NCBI GenBank assembly: GCA_020050685.1
Contig: JAGVKG010000058.1
Location: 1-64,000, forward strand
Direction of reading: 5' to 3'
Source: Candidatus Obscuribacterales bacterium
Lineage (GTDB): Bacteria; Cyanobacteriota; Vampirovibrionia; Obscuribacterales; Obscuribacteraceae
DNA: 64,000 nucleotides
A program made the position numbers and the translations under genes. The notes below the pieces were generated by a model. That model saw nothing but the letters and a program-made list of their open reading frames with translations, was not told where the DNA came from and searched no databases. Position 1 is the first letter of the stretch. Every line of letters begins with the position of its first letter. Of the stretch, positions 25,006 through 33,555 are shown piece after piece.

Positions 25006-25575
25006 TTACTGCGGTTCTAAAAGTCCAGGCAAATCTACGACCTGGACTTTTTTTGCCTTGATATCTACAGTCGGAACCAATGACTCCACAAAGGGAATCA
25101 GGATTGTCTTTCCTTCCGATCGCGACATGTCGACGAACTTAGGATCTGGTATCACTTCCAGAGTAGTGCTTGGTCCGGGAATCACGCTGCCTATGACACC
25201 AACCAGTAGTCCCTCTTCGGTGAAGACTTGCATGCCGACCAAATCTGATTCCCACCATTCATCTTTTGCCAGTTCGATGTTGGCCGTGTGTTCGATGAAC
25301 ACTTGCCCGCCCAACAGTTTTTCTACCGCAGTTCGATCGGGATATTCCGCAAAGGAAAGCAAAAGATTGCCTTTGTGATCGCGCACACTCTTTATGGCTG
25401 CCGGAATTTCCTTTCCGGTTTTCAGACAAATCAAACAATTACTTTCATCAGAATCGGATTCGGAAAGCAACTCAACTGCCTTGGAGTCTACGCCACCAGT
25501 ACGCAATTTGACTTCGCCACGCAAACCGTGAAAGCCAACAATTTCACCAATTAGAAGATGACCGCTCTTAATCAT
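25006..25575 (-). CDS. rimM: Ribosome maturation factor RimM
   Basis: A 189-residue 30S assembly factor that binds S19 and 16S rRNA. The N-terminal RimM domain begins LLIGEIVGFHGLRGEVKLRT. The C-terminal PRC-barrel runs from EWWESDLVGMQVF to VDLPGLL, with the conserved ILIPFV. It overlaps the end of ubiX by 4 bases (ATGA), so the two are translationally coupled. Its last codons contain the terminator of the opposite cytochrome gene. Confidence 0.93.
   Translation of the reverse strand: MIKSGHLLIGEIVGFHGLRGEVKLRTGGVDSKAVELLSESDSDESNCLICLKTGKEIPAAIKSVRDHKGNLLLSFAEYPDRTAVEKLLGGQVFIEHTANIELAKDEWWESDLVGMQVFTEEGLLVGVIGSVIPGPSTTLEVIPDPKFVDMSRSEGKTILIPFVESLVPTVDIKAKKVQVVDLPGLLEPQ
25019..25054 (+). 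terminator. Rho-independent terminator of the cytochrome gene, inside rimM
   Basis: AAAAGTCCAGG (25019-25029) pairs perfectly with CCTGGACTTTT (25041-25051), and the T run continues to 25054. The hairpin lies within the last codons of rimM on the other strand, so the same bases encode the RimM C-terminus (QVVDLPGLL). Confidence 0.88.
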
Positions 25576-26288
25576 TTTGATTCTTGCGTTTCAATTTGAT
25601 TGCAGGCAGAAAAGTAAGGCAATGGCTGCGCATCTTCTTTCCAACGCTTGAATAAGCTGTGATCAAAACCAAATTGATCGAGCACACGCCCAACCACAAA
25701 ATCAATTTGATCGGCGATTGTCTTTGGTTTGTGATAGAAACCAGGCGAAGCAGAAGCAACAATTGCACCGGCTTCGGAAAGCGTCAACATATTCTTCAGC
25801 TGAATGTGGCCAAAAGGCATTTCCCGCAAGAGCACTAAAAATGGCCGTCTTTCTTTTAGCGCCACCTGGCTAGCACGATAGATCAAACTTTCAGTTAGAC
25901 CAGAGGCGATTGCGCCAAGCGTTCCTAAACTGCACGGCACCACGGCCATTCCCATTGTGCGATAGGAACCACTGGCCACCGATGCGCCATAATTATCCAA
26001 ACGATGCAATCGCAATGCCACATGATCAGGCAGATCAACCGGCAAGCTCAGATATGAAAGCACACGCGAAATAAATGCCTCTGGTTGATCGATAGAACCA
26101 AAGTCCAGATCCAACTCTTCCTTCATCACACAAAGCGCACCTTTGGAAATAAGCAGCTCGACTGGCTGCTCAATCTCCAATAGATATTGCAAAAGTCTCA
26201 AGCCATAAATTGAACCAGACGCACCAGTAATTGCCAGAACAAACGGCAATTTATTTTCAGTGTTGGATTCTGGTGTTGCGTTGCTCAT
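25572..26288 (-). CDS. ubiX: UbiX-type flavin prenyltransferase
   Basis: 238 residues. The enzyme attaches dimethylallyl phosphate to FMN to make the prenylated cofactor of UbiD decarboxylases, used in quinone synthesis. The motifs ITGASGSIYGLRLL, VVPCSLGTLGAIASGLTES, LREMPFGHIQLKNM and SASPGFYHKP are all present. It is somewhat longer than E. coli UbiX, with an extra N-terminal 17 residues and a middle insert. No ubiD is adjacent. It is coupled to rimM and lies 14 bases past the downstream end of the 26303 gene. Confidence 0.92.
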   Translation of the reverse strand: MSNATPESNTENKLPFVLAITGASGSIYGLRLLQYLLEIEQPVELLISKGALCVMKEELDLDFGSIDQPEAFISRVLSYLSLPVDLPDHVALRLHRLDNYGASVASGSYRTMGMAVVPCSLGTLGAIASGLTESLIYRASQVALKERRPFLVLLREMPFGHIQLKNMLTLSEAGAIVASASPGFYHKPKTIADQIDFVVGRVLDQFGFDHSLFKRWKEDAQPLPYFSACNQIETQESK

Positions 26289-26302
26289 TTTAAGAGAATG
26301 AT

Positions 26303-27766
26303 TTAAAAGGACTTGTCTTCCAGTTGATGGACTTGCTCGATAGTAGTTTGCTTGAAAGTTTCACTTGATGAATTTTTCATCTGTGAATCCAACTTGGCTT
26401 TGTCGTCAATTATGCCAGGAGCAGGAATTATCTCACCTGGGCTTGCAGATGGCAACTGCGATCCTGCCGAATCCCCCAAGTTTCCTGAAGAATTGGTCAT
26501 CTTGGGCGCCTCTGTCGGCAATTTGGGCGTAGCAGCATTTGATGGAGCCATACTTTCTGGAACCAGATTTGCTGGAGAAACATTTGCTGGAGCAGCATTG
26601 GCTGGAACAACACTCGTGGAAGCAGGACTTTCTTGAATACTGGGCATACCATCGCTCGGTATGATTGGCGCCGCATCATTGTTCGCGTCACTACTCACGT
26701 CCGGAATCTCTTCCATTGGTCGATTGATAGCAATCTTAAATGGTGCATTCAATCTTATAGTCAAAGGAGATCCGGCAAAGATGAACAAGTCGCCATTTCG
26801 TTTTACCAGCGAGCGGATAACCGAATTAGCATTTTCCTTGTCAGTGCCCTCTTCACCTTCCTGATCAAGTACACCACGGCTATAGGCGCCGGCTCTGGTC
26901 CTGTCTGATCTATGAGACCAGGTGTCTACCGTCTCATCTTCTTCGCCGGTAGCTTCACCTGAGCGGCGATCATTAGGACTACGTTTCTTTTTCTTCTTCC
27001 CAACTTGATTGAGCTCCTCGGCAGTACCTACATATCCTTTGCTCGTGCCAAGCCCAGTGATTTGTGCTTTGCCTGATTTTGTATTGACCAATTCACCAGC
27101 CAGCGAAGCTACCAAAGGAAACGTTGTGCCCTCTGGAGTGCGTATCGAAGTAAGCTGTGTTCTAAGTTTTCCCGTTACAGGCGGTGTATTCTTTGGATGC
27201 GGAATGGTTTTCGAGGGAATAGCTTCAACCACTTCACCAATTATTTCCGTGCCGGCTGGAATCACTACATCTTGTCCATTAGATAATACAGGGCTCGAAA
27301 GCGTAATTTTGAAGATCTCACCTTGCTGGCTCGCACTTGAGCCAATTGTTTTGTCGATCCGTCCTTCAAATGTCGAGCCTTTTGGTATCAAAGCATACTT
27401 GGTTGCTTCTCCCTTAAGGTAAACACCTTGAGCATGGCCAGGCAAAATCTGATTGCTTAATAATGCAATAACACCGCCTGCCACAATGAAGGCAGCTAAG
27501 TGACCTTTATCCGCACTACCATTGCCTTCCGGATTTGCAGTCACGGTATTTGATGAGTCAGTCTGTGCTTTGCCTCTCGACCTCAGCCAAAGTGTAAACA
27601 AAGCCAGTGCCAAGGCAAACGCAAGCACAATGCCAATCCACAGGACAAGCCGACCCACACCAACTAAATATTGCATTGCCCCGGAAACCATGATGCAAGC
27701 AGCAGCAACGACAACCAAGATACTGCCGATACATTTCAATTTTTCAATTAAGTCGTTTGCTTTCAA
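26303..27766 (-). CDS. Membrane protein with a possible VirB10/TrbI-like beta domain
   Basis: 487 residues, not confidently recognised. Three hydrophobic segments (about 13-62 and 89-106) precede a beta-rich domain (about 125-240) with the pattern IPKGSTFEGRIDKT...VVIPAGTEIIGEV...RTPEGTTFPL. The order KGT - IPxGS - G - PdG faintly resembles the VirB10/TrbI C-terminal barrel. A Lys-rich stretch (GKKKKKRS) and a long Pro/Ala/Ser tail with short PANxxPAN repeats follow. The start is a TTG 2 bases after the previous stop, so translation is probably coupled. It lies in the minus operon opposite the T4SS genes. The VirB10 link is a hypothesis. Confidence 0.5.
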   Translation of the reverse strand: MKANDLIEKLKCIGSILVVVAAACIMVSGAMQYLVGVGRLVLWIGIVLAFALALALFTLWLRSRGKAQTDSSNTVTANPEGNGSADKGHLAAFIVAGGVIALLSNQILPGHAQGVYLKGEATKYALIPKGSTFEGRIDKTIGSSASQQGEIFKITLSSPVLSNGQDVVIPAGTEIIGEVVEAIPSKTIPHPKNTPPVTGKLRTQLTSIRTPEGTTFPLVASLAGELVNTKSGKAQITGLGTSKGYVGTAEELNQVGKKKKKRSPNDRRSGEATGEEDETVDTWSHRSDRTRAGAYSRGVLDQEGEEGTDKENANSVIRSLVKRNGDLFIFAGSPLTIRLNAPFKIAINRPMEEIPDVSSDANNDAAPIIPSDGMPSIQESPASTSVVPANAAPANVSPANLVPESMAPSNAATPKLPTEAPKMTNSSGNLGDSAGSQLPSASPGEIIPAPGIIDDKAKLDSQMKNSSSETFKQTTIEQVHQLEDKSF

Positions 27767-27768
27767 GT

Positions 27769-28200
27769 CTAAAACTCACGATTAAGATGCTCTTCGAAAC
27801 GCCCAATCATTACCGGTGCAACGACACGCGCGCCGGCAAAATAGGCCAACGCCAGCACAAGCGGTGGTACCAAGGCGCGCACCAGAGGCGGAAAAAAGGA
27901 ATAGAAGAGATTGATCAAGATGATCGAAACACCCATAGTCATAATGATACAAATTCGGCTGATTAGAGATTCTTGCTGTTCTCGACTCATGCGCTTAAAG
28001 CTATTTGAGAGCGTTTGCAAATAATTGCCCCAGAGGGTCTTAATGCCAGAAGTAGAATCCTTCCAGACTTTCGTATCTTGCACAGAGCGCAAGGCCTGAT
28101 TTAATTCTTGTCCTTGTGATTCCGGACTAGCATCAATCGTGCCCCCGAGATCATCTCGACCGCTCTTTGCGTCTGGTTTGGCCCTTTTGCCGTAGTTCAT
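27769..28200 (-). CDS. Small two-helix membrane protein, unknown
   Basis: 143 residues. The first 80 are hydrophilic (Asp, Ser, Gln, Lys), and two hydrophobic helices follow (about 85-105, CIIMTMGVSIILINLFYSFF, and 107-127). A short charged tail ends the protein. No domain is recognised. It lies between a TPR gene and the possible VirB10-like gene with which it is coupled, so it is probably a component of the same envelope assembly. Confidence 0.65.
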   Translation of the reverse strand: MNYGKRAKPDAKSGRDDLGGTIDASPESQGQELNQALRSVQDTKVWKDSTSGIKTLWGNYLQTLSNSFKRMSREQQESLISRICIIMTMGVSIILINLFYSFFPPLVRALVPPLVLALAYFAGARVVAPVMIGRFEEHLNREF

Positions 28201-28236
28201 AGAATTATCCTCAGGTTAAACTGACCTATATAGATT

Positions 28237-30036
28237 TTACTTCTTCTTATACTTTTCCATGCGCTGTTTCAATTGTTTCAATTTGGCCGTGGTCATTTCT
28301 ACATCCTTGCGCTGGGGATTAGAATCATCGGCTGCCTCCAAAAAACACTGCGCATAGTTCAATGCCTTATCAAAATCTGGTTTCTTAACTTTGCCATACA
28401 AAGAGAAAAGCCCGTAGTAAGCATCGGCAAATTGCGGATCGGCAATCAAGGCTTGCTTATAATGATCAAGCGCAACCTCGGGCATCGTACGTGTTGCATC
28501 ACCGAGCTTAGTTTGTCTGGCGGCTTCATTGCGCTGGCTGATAATTTTATCCAGTCCTTGCTCAGCTCTTGGTGCTACTTCCGAAATCTCCTTGGCATAA
28601 GTATAGGCTTGTTGAGCAGCACTAAGATCGCCGTCATTGAAAGCTTGCTCACCCAAAGTCAATAATTCATAAGGATCATCCTTGTGATTATTAATCACCT
28701 GCGAAAGCAATTGCCTGGCTTCGCGGAATTTATTTTGAGACAAAGCCTTTTCGGCTTCCGTCAACTGAATATTTTCTTGCAGATCCTTGGCACCGGAACC
28801 AGAAGTGATCACCTTACCTTTTACCGTTTGTTCAGAAATTACGTTTTGCAATTGATCCATAATTTGCTGCCAGCCGGGCGGATATTGACCCTCTTTGCGC
28901 GCCTTGCGGAAGTAGACCCGCGACAAACCAAGTAATGCCGAAGCATCATCTGGCTTGGCGGCAAGAATAGTTCTGTATTCGGCTTCCGCTACTTCCAATT
29001 TATCTTGACGCAAAGCAAGCTCAGCCAGCTGCGCCCGCAAAAGCATATCGTTCGGCAAAAGCTCAAGCGAATCGTGCAGCTGCGAAATTGCCAATTCGCC
29101 ATCGCCACGTACAGCATAATATTCAGCCATATGCCGATAAGGCTGAGGGTTGTGCGGTTCAAGCCTTATGGACTCTCTCCAGGAAGCAATTGCTGCCGGT
29201 CCGTCGCCTTGCCGGCGATAAATGTCACCCTCAACTTGAAACCAATCGTAAGTACGATACTGCTGCGGAATATTGTGCAGTTCCATGAAAGCATCTTCCG
29301 GCTTACCGTTATGATTGAGAACTATTGATTTTTGTAAATGGGCCGGCTGATAATTCTTGTTCAGCTCCAGTGCCTTTTCAACGTAGGCTTGGCCTTCTTT
29401 GCTTTTCGGATCAATCCTGAGCAAGCATTGGGCTAACAACGTCAAATTCACTGGGTTTTCACTCAGTTCAGCCGCCTTTCTCAACGGTGCTTCTGCCTGT
29501 TCTGGTTCGTCTTGGGCAAGCTTCACCAGTCCCAGCGTCTGCTGCGCAATCAAAATATCAGGATTTGATTTTATTGCCCGCGTGCACAATGTATCCGCCG
29601 CTTCTAAATAAAGATCGCGCTTGGCCGGCGATGCCACGTTTTTGGAATGCACGTAAGACACATAGCCAGCTGCCGCTAAGACATTGGTATTCTCATCATA
29701 TTTTGATTTGGCTTGACGTAAAATCTTTTCTGCCTCAAGCACTTTGCTTGGCCAGGCTTGCTTAGCCAAGGCAACGGCCAAACCAGCATAAGAATCACCA
29801 TTTGCATCTTGATCAAGAAGCGAGCGATAAGCTTCTTCCGCTTCTTTGTATTTGTTTTCCGTCAGCAAACGATCAGCATCTTCAACCGTTTGTGCCGCAA
29901 CTGCAGCCCAAACCACTGAATTGAAATTACCAACACTGGCAAGACACGATGCCACCACCAAACACGAAAACAACTTCACGCCCGCAAGCGATATCTGTCT
30001 TCCTGTTTGTCGTGCTCTTCTTTTGTTCATATCCAT
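28237..30036 (-). CDS. Exported TPR protein
   Basis: 599 residues. A long N-terminal signal with a Lys/Arg-rich start and hydrophobic core (about 20-45) ends near VVWAAVAAQ. At least ten tetratricopeptide repeats then run to the end, for example LTENKYKEAEEAYRSLL, AVRGDGELAISQLHDSLELL and LGDATRTMPEVALDHYKQAL. No catalytic domain is seen. TPR arrays act as protein-protein scaffolds; the location is probably periplasmic. It starts 3 bases after the stop of the TPR gene before it, so both come from one message. Confidence 0.82.
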   Translation of the reverse strand: MDMNKRRARQTGRQISLAGVKLFSCLVVASCLASVGNFNSVVWAAVAAQTVEDADRLLTENKYKEAEEAYRSLLDQDANGDSYAGLAVALAKQAWPSKVLEAEKILRQAKSKYDENTNVLAAAGYVSYVHSKNVASPAKRDLYLEAADTLCTRAIKSNPDILIAQQTLGLVKLAQDEPEQAEAPLRKAAELSENPVNLTLLAQCLLRIDPKSKEGQAYVEKALELNKNYQPAHLQKSIVLNHNGKPEDAFMELHNIPQQYRTYDWFQVEGDIYRRQGDGPAAIASWRESIRLEPHNPQPYRHMAEYYAVRGDGELAISQLHDSLELLPNDMLLRAQLAELALRQDKLEVAEAEYRTILAAKPDDASALLGLSRVYFRKARKEGQYPPGWQQIMDQLQNVISEQTVKGKVITSGSGAKDLQENIQLTEAEKALSQNKFREARQLLSQVINNHKDDPYELLTLGEQAFNDGDLSAAQQAYTYAKEISEVAPRAEQGLDKIISQRNEAARQTKLGDATRTMPEVALDHYKQALIADPQFADAYYGLFSLYGKVKKPDFDKALNYAQCFLEAADDSNPQRKDVEMTTAKLKQLKQRMEKYKKK

Positions 30037-30039
30037 TGC

Positions 30040-31866
30040 CTAGGTCTTTTCCAGTTCTTGGGCTTTCTTCATTTCTCGATCTGCTTCTTTGGTATCACCA
30101 AGAAGACGTAAGACTTCAGCTAGCTTGCGGTGCACCAAAGGCAAGTTGGGTGCAATGCTGGCTGCTTCACGCAATGAAGCAGCAGCAGCCACAGTATTTC
30201 CTTCCTTCATAGATTTATCTGCCGCCTGCAACATCGGTTGAACACGCGATGTGTTTATTTGGCGCAGCGCACCATCGGCTGCCGGATCTTTTAAGAAACT
30301 TGCTTGGCGGTAAGAAACCGCAGCCTCGTCTAACCTGCCCATTTTCTCTTGCGTGTTACCAAGCAAGAGCCAAGCATGCGCATCGTTATGATTTTTATCC
30401 ACTGCCGCCAAAAGATCGGTTTGTGCGCCATTCAAATCACCGGAGGACATTTTGCGTTCAATTTCGGCAAATGCTTGTTGAGCCTTGATTGCCTCTTTCT
30501 TAGCTGCTTCTTCTTTGGCTAAAGCTTCTTCCTTAGCTTTCCTGGCTTTTTCCTGCTTAGCCAGTTCTTCTTCCGATGGTGGCTTCATTTGCTTTTCTTG
30601 CTGGCCCACGGGCACTCCACTGAGCACGGCTATTCTCTGAGCCAAATCAGTATTTACATAAGGATCGATTGAACGAGCCCGGTTGTAGGCAGCCATGGCC
30701 ATATCACGATCGCCTTGCGCTTCCTTGCCCCGTCCATATATATATAGAAGCTCAGCATCACTTTGATTTTCGTGCACAGCGCGTTCTACCTTTTGCACCG
30801 TAGCATTCAATAATTGCGGCGAAACCGTGGGCGACTTAACCACAGAAGTCCAGAAACTTCTCTGGGCTTTTGCCAAACGATAATCTTCCGGATTGATTTT
30901 CCAGGCCTTTTCATATTCGTCTTTGGCGCGGTCGAAATCTCCACCCAACTGATAGGCTCCACCTAACATCAAGTGATTGTCAAAACTCTTTGGTTTGATT
31001 GAAACTGCCTCGCGCGCTGTTTCAATCAAACCTCTAATTGCATTTGAATCGTTCGGATTGATGGTTACTGCCCGGCGAAATTCCGTACCAGCGTTGAGCA
31101 AACGCTTCATGCCAATTTCCATGCGACCTTGATCGCGTGCCGTGTAGGCGTAATTGAGCAAGATATCTCCCAACTCTCGATGGCAATCACCCAGTCCACG
31201 AATGTAATCCGGGTCTTTGGTATCCCAATTTGATACCAGTGCCTTTTTCAATTCTTTGAAGGCCTCGACGTCTTTGCCAGCCTTGTGATACACCGTTCCC
31301 AACGACTTATGACTTGGGCCGTTATCTACCATCTTCACCAATTTGTTGAATTCGACAATTGCTGTTTCCCAATCACCTTTGGTGTCAGCATCATCGCCCA
31401 TGCCGCGCCGCACATTTGGATCGTCAGGATTTTTGCCCATGCGTTTGAGGCAAGCATCGAGATGCTCATCTGCCGGACCATTGTTAGGATCGACATACAA
31501 TGCGCCACGATATTGCTTGCTTGCTTCGTAATACTTTTTCTGATTGGCTAAATAGTCACCATAGCGCAATTGTGCTGCAGACAAATTTGTCCGATAGGTA
31601 GCGTTGGTCGGATCTGCTTTCAAGGCAGTTTCGTGCTCACGAATGGCATCCTGCCATAAACCTTTGTTGCCCAACTCAACGCCGCGGTTATTGTGCTCAT
31701 CTGGCGTTTGCGGCTCCGGCGTTTGCAAATAAACACCACCGCTTGGTCCAGAATGTCTGCGTCTGGCGGCATGACTATCCGGGACACAAAATATCGTGCC
31801 AATAAAAAGACTTGTTGCAATCAGCAACAATAACGTTTTATTTTTTTTGGGTGGTGAGATTGACAT
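30040..31866 (-). CDS. Exported TPR protein heading the minus operon
   Basis: 608 residues with a signal peptide (LLLLIATSLFIGTIFCVPDS, ending before ARRRHSG). TPR repeats occupy about 60-430. A very charged helix of Lys, Glu and Ala (about 440-490, probable coiled coil) follows, then more TPRs to the end. It is the first gene of the minus operon that diverges from the T4SS-like genes, so a shared control region is likely. It may be a periplasmic scaffold for the same machine; direct evidence is lacking. Confidence 0.82.
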   Translation of the reverse strand: MSISPPKKNKTLLLLIATSLFIGTIFCVPDSHAARRRHSGPSGGVYLQTPEPQTPDEHNNRGVELGNKGLWQDAIREHETALKADPTNATYRTNLSAAQLRYGDYLANQKKYYEASKQYRGALYVDPNNGPADEHLDACLKRMGKNPDDPNVRRGMGDDADTKGDWETAIVEFNKLVKMVDNGPSHKSLGTVYHKAGKDVEAFKELKKALVSNWDTKDPDYIRGLGDCHRELGDILLNYAYTARDQGRMEIGMKRLLNAGTEFRRAVTINPNDSNAIRGLIETAREAVSIKPKSFDNHLMLGGAYQLGGDFDRAKDEYEKAWKINPEDYRLAKAQRSFWTSVVKSPTVSPQLLNATVQKVERAVHENQSDAELLYIYGRGKEAQGDRDMAMAAYNRARSIDPYVNTDLAQRIAVLSGVPVGQQEKQMKPPSEEELAKQEKARKAKEEALAKEEAAKKEAIKAQQAFAEIERKMSSGDLNGAQTDLLAAVDKNHNDAHAWLLLGNTQEKMGRLDEAAVSYRQASFLKDPAADGALRQINTSRVQPMLQAADKSMKEGNTVAAAASLREAASIAPNLPLVHRKLAEVLRLLGDTKEADREMKKAQELEKT

Positions 31867-32319
31867 TTTATGCGGCTTGAACCTAGTAAGAAAAAGCGCG
31901 AAGACAAATTTACTATGCCCTCGTAGTCTTCATTCTAGCTATGCCCATTTCTTTTTACTCAGTAGTTTCTATCCGATCCTATATATTCCTCTTTATCTAC
32001 ATATAGCTTTTTGCTTACCTGATCTTCCTTCCAAATTTCCGGCAATACCAAACCACCAAATGAGGAAAAGTGTTATCCACAATACATAATTGCGGCTCGC
32101 TCTCATAAAGCTATTGACAAGCGCCGATAAAAGCATTAAAAATTAGTCACTTCAGTGCCCGATGCCAGTCACGGTGCGGCAAATCCATAACTAAGATCTA
32201 TTTCATTCTGATAGACTGGGAATAGGGTACTGGGCGGGTAGCGCTGCTTTTTAAACCGCTTACTAGACGACCAAACCGCGCGCTTTCCGCTCTTAAAGGG
32301 TTCTCCTTTGGAGGGAACG
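31867..32319. other. 453-bp divergent control region of the T4SS-like locus
   Basis: No gene is supported here. The left part, next to the TPR gene, is T-rich and AT-rich. A good plus-strand promoter lies at 32114-32142. A minus-strand frame at 32169-32381 overlaps the leader, lacks a ribosome site and is rejected. Confidence 0.6.
32114..32142 (+). promoter_or_regulatory. Promoter of the T4SS-like operon
   Basis: A consensus TTGACA (32114-32119), a 17-base spacer and TAAAAA (32137-32142, four of six) form a plausible sigma70 promoter. It would give a leader of about 170 bases before the ATG at 32320, where a strong GGAGGG ribosome site stands. Confidence 0.6.
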
Positions 32320-33438
32320 ATGTTGGAAAATAAGTTTGTCACGAGCGCTTGCGCCTCAGTTAGATTTGGATTTGCCACCAAAGCTCGACTTTCCTTTGGC
32401 TTGGTTTTTGGCGTTGCGGCGCTGATAAATTTTGCTTTGCCTGGCTTAGCTCAACTGCCACCCACAAACATGGGCAAGTTTGTCCATCAACCAGGTGATA
32501 ATCAATATAGCGATGCGACACAACGCGAGCGCCATCCTGTCGCTCCGCCACCGCAGTTTCGCCAAGGAGCACGCATGATGCTGATGCCGGCTGCTCCGGC
32601 GACACCACAAGTAGATGTTTCCATCGAACCAATTGCTTGCGATGAGCCCATTCCGATTGCTGGTTTTCCGCCGCTTCCGGATCGCTTGGAACTGCCTGTG
32701 CAAGAGGGCGGCTCCTGGTCAAGCAAGAAATCATCAGGTGGTAGTGGTGGCACCGGTGGTGACGTGACTTTTCACCAGCATTACGGACATGTACCCATGT
32801 CGACATTTGCTAAACCAAAAACTTTGCCTGGCGCACAACAAGAAGATTCCGAAGCTGGCGAAGGAGAAGAGTCTCAGTCGAGTAGCGCAAGCGGAGGATC
32901 TGGTGGTGGCGTTGGTTATTACAAAGCCCGCACTGCACCAGTGATCACCCGACAAGGATCTAATTCCGGTGGTGGCTCAGTTGGTTACTACAAAGCCGGC
33001 AATGCCCCAGTCATGATTCAACAAAATAACGGTTCAGTCGGTTACTACAAAGCCGGCAGCGTCCAACCAATGACTCAACAAGGTACTGGTAATGTTGGTT
33101 ATTACAAAGCCCGCCCGCAAGGCGGCGATGTCTACAACACAAACAATGCCGGCGGTGGTGCACCACAATACGGTGGAGCATCTGATAAAGATTTGAAAGC
33201 ACTGGGCAAAGAGCCAAAACTTGGTCCGGACGGCAAACCACAAATCGACCCAGCCGACTCCATCACAATCAACCAAAGTACCACCCAAGATCTTTCTTTG
33301 CCGGACGACACGGCAACTTACAAATATTCTGGCCAATCACCAGAGAAAAGTATGGGCAAAGGTGCTGCTAAGAACATGGGCAAAATGCTCAAAGGTCCGC
33401 TTAGCAGGTTTGGCGGAATGGGAGGCATGCACTTTTAA
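32320..33438 (+). CDS. Secreted protein with GYYKA repeats
   Basis: 372 residues from the ATG at 32320, with GGAGGG 5 bases upstream; an upstream TTG lies before that site. The signal region (about 20-45, LSFGLVFGVAALINFALPGLAQ) is followed by a Pro/Gln-rich part. Four copies of (S/N/G)VGYYKA(R/G) then recur every 19-23 residues, separated by Gly/Ser/Gln spacers. The C-terminus is basic and Gly/Met-rich. No known domain was recognised. As first gene of the operon it may be an abundant surface or structural component. Confidence 0.75.
   Translation: MLENKFVTSACASVRFGFATKARLSFGLVFGVAALINFALPGLAQLPPTNMGKFVHQPGDNQYSDATQRERHPVAPPPQFRQGARMMLMPAAPATPQVDVSIEPIACDEPIPIAGFPPLPDRLELPVQEGGSWSSKKSSGGSGGTGGDVTFHQHYGHVPMSTFAKPKTLPGAQQEDSEAGEGEESQSSSASGGSGGGVGYYKARTAPVITRQGSNSGGGSVGYYKAGNAPVMIQQNNGSVGYYKAGSVQPMTQQGTGNVGYYKARPQGGDVYNTNNAGGGAPQYGGASDKDLKALGKEPKLGPDGKPQIDPADSITINQSTTQDLSLPDDTATYKYSGQSPEKSMGKGAAKNMGKMLKGPLSRFGGMGGMHF
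32911..33114 (+). repeat. Four GYYKA-encoding repeats
   Basis: Near-identical 21-base units GTTGGTTAyTACAAAGCCsG begin at 32911, 32980, 33037 and 33094. The spacings are 69, 57 and 57 bases, all multiples of three. The units differ mainly at third positions, so selection on the peptide is likely. Confidence 0.85.
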
Positions 33439-33555
33439 ATATACGGTTTAGATATATAAACTTATAGTTTGCTTTATTTACTACAAAACCGGGATTAATA
33501 CAGAAGGATTAATACAAAAGCACCCAACAAGGATTTGGCTAACAGGACAAAGACA

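Noticed and set aside
32169-32381. 70-codon minus-strand frame in the T4SS operon leader
   Set aside because: Overlaps the start of the GYYKA gene and its ribosome site; no own ribosome site.
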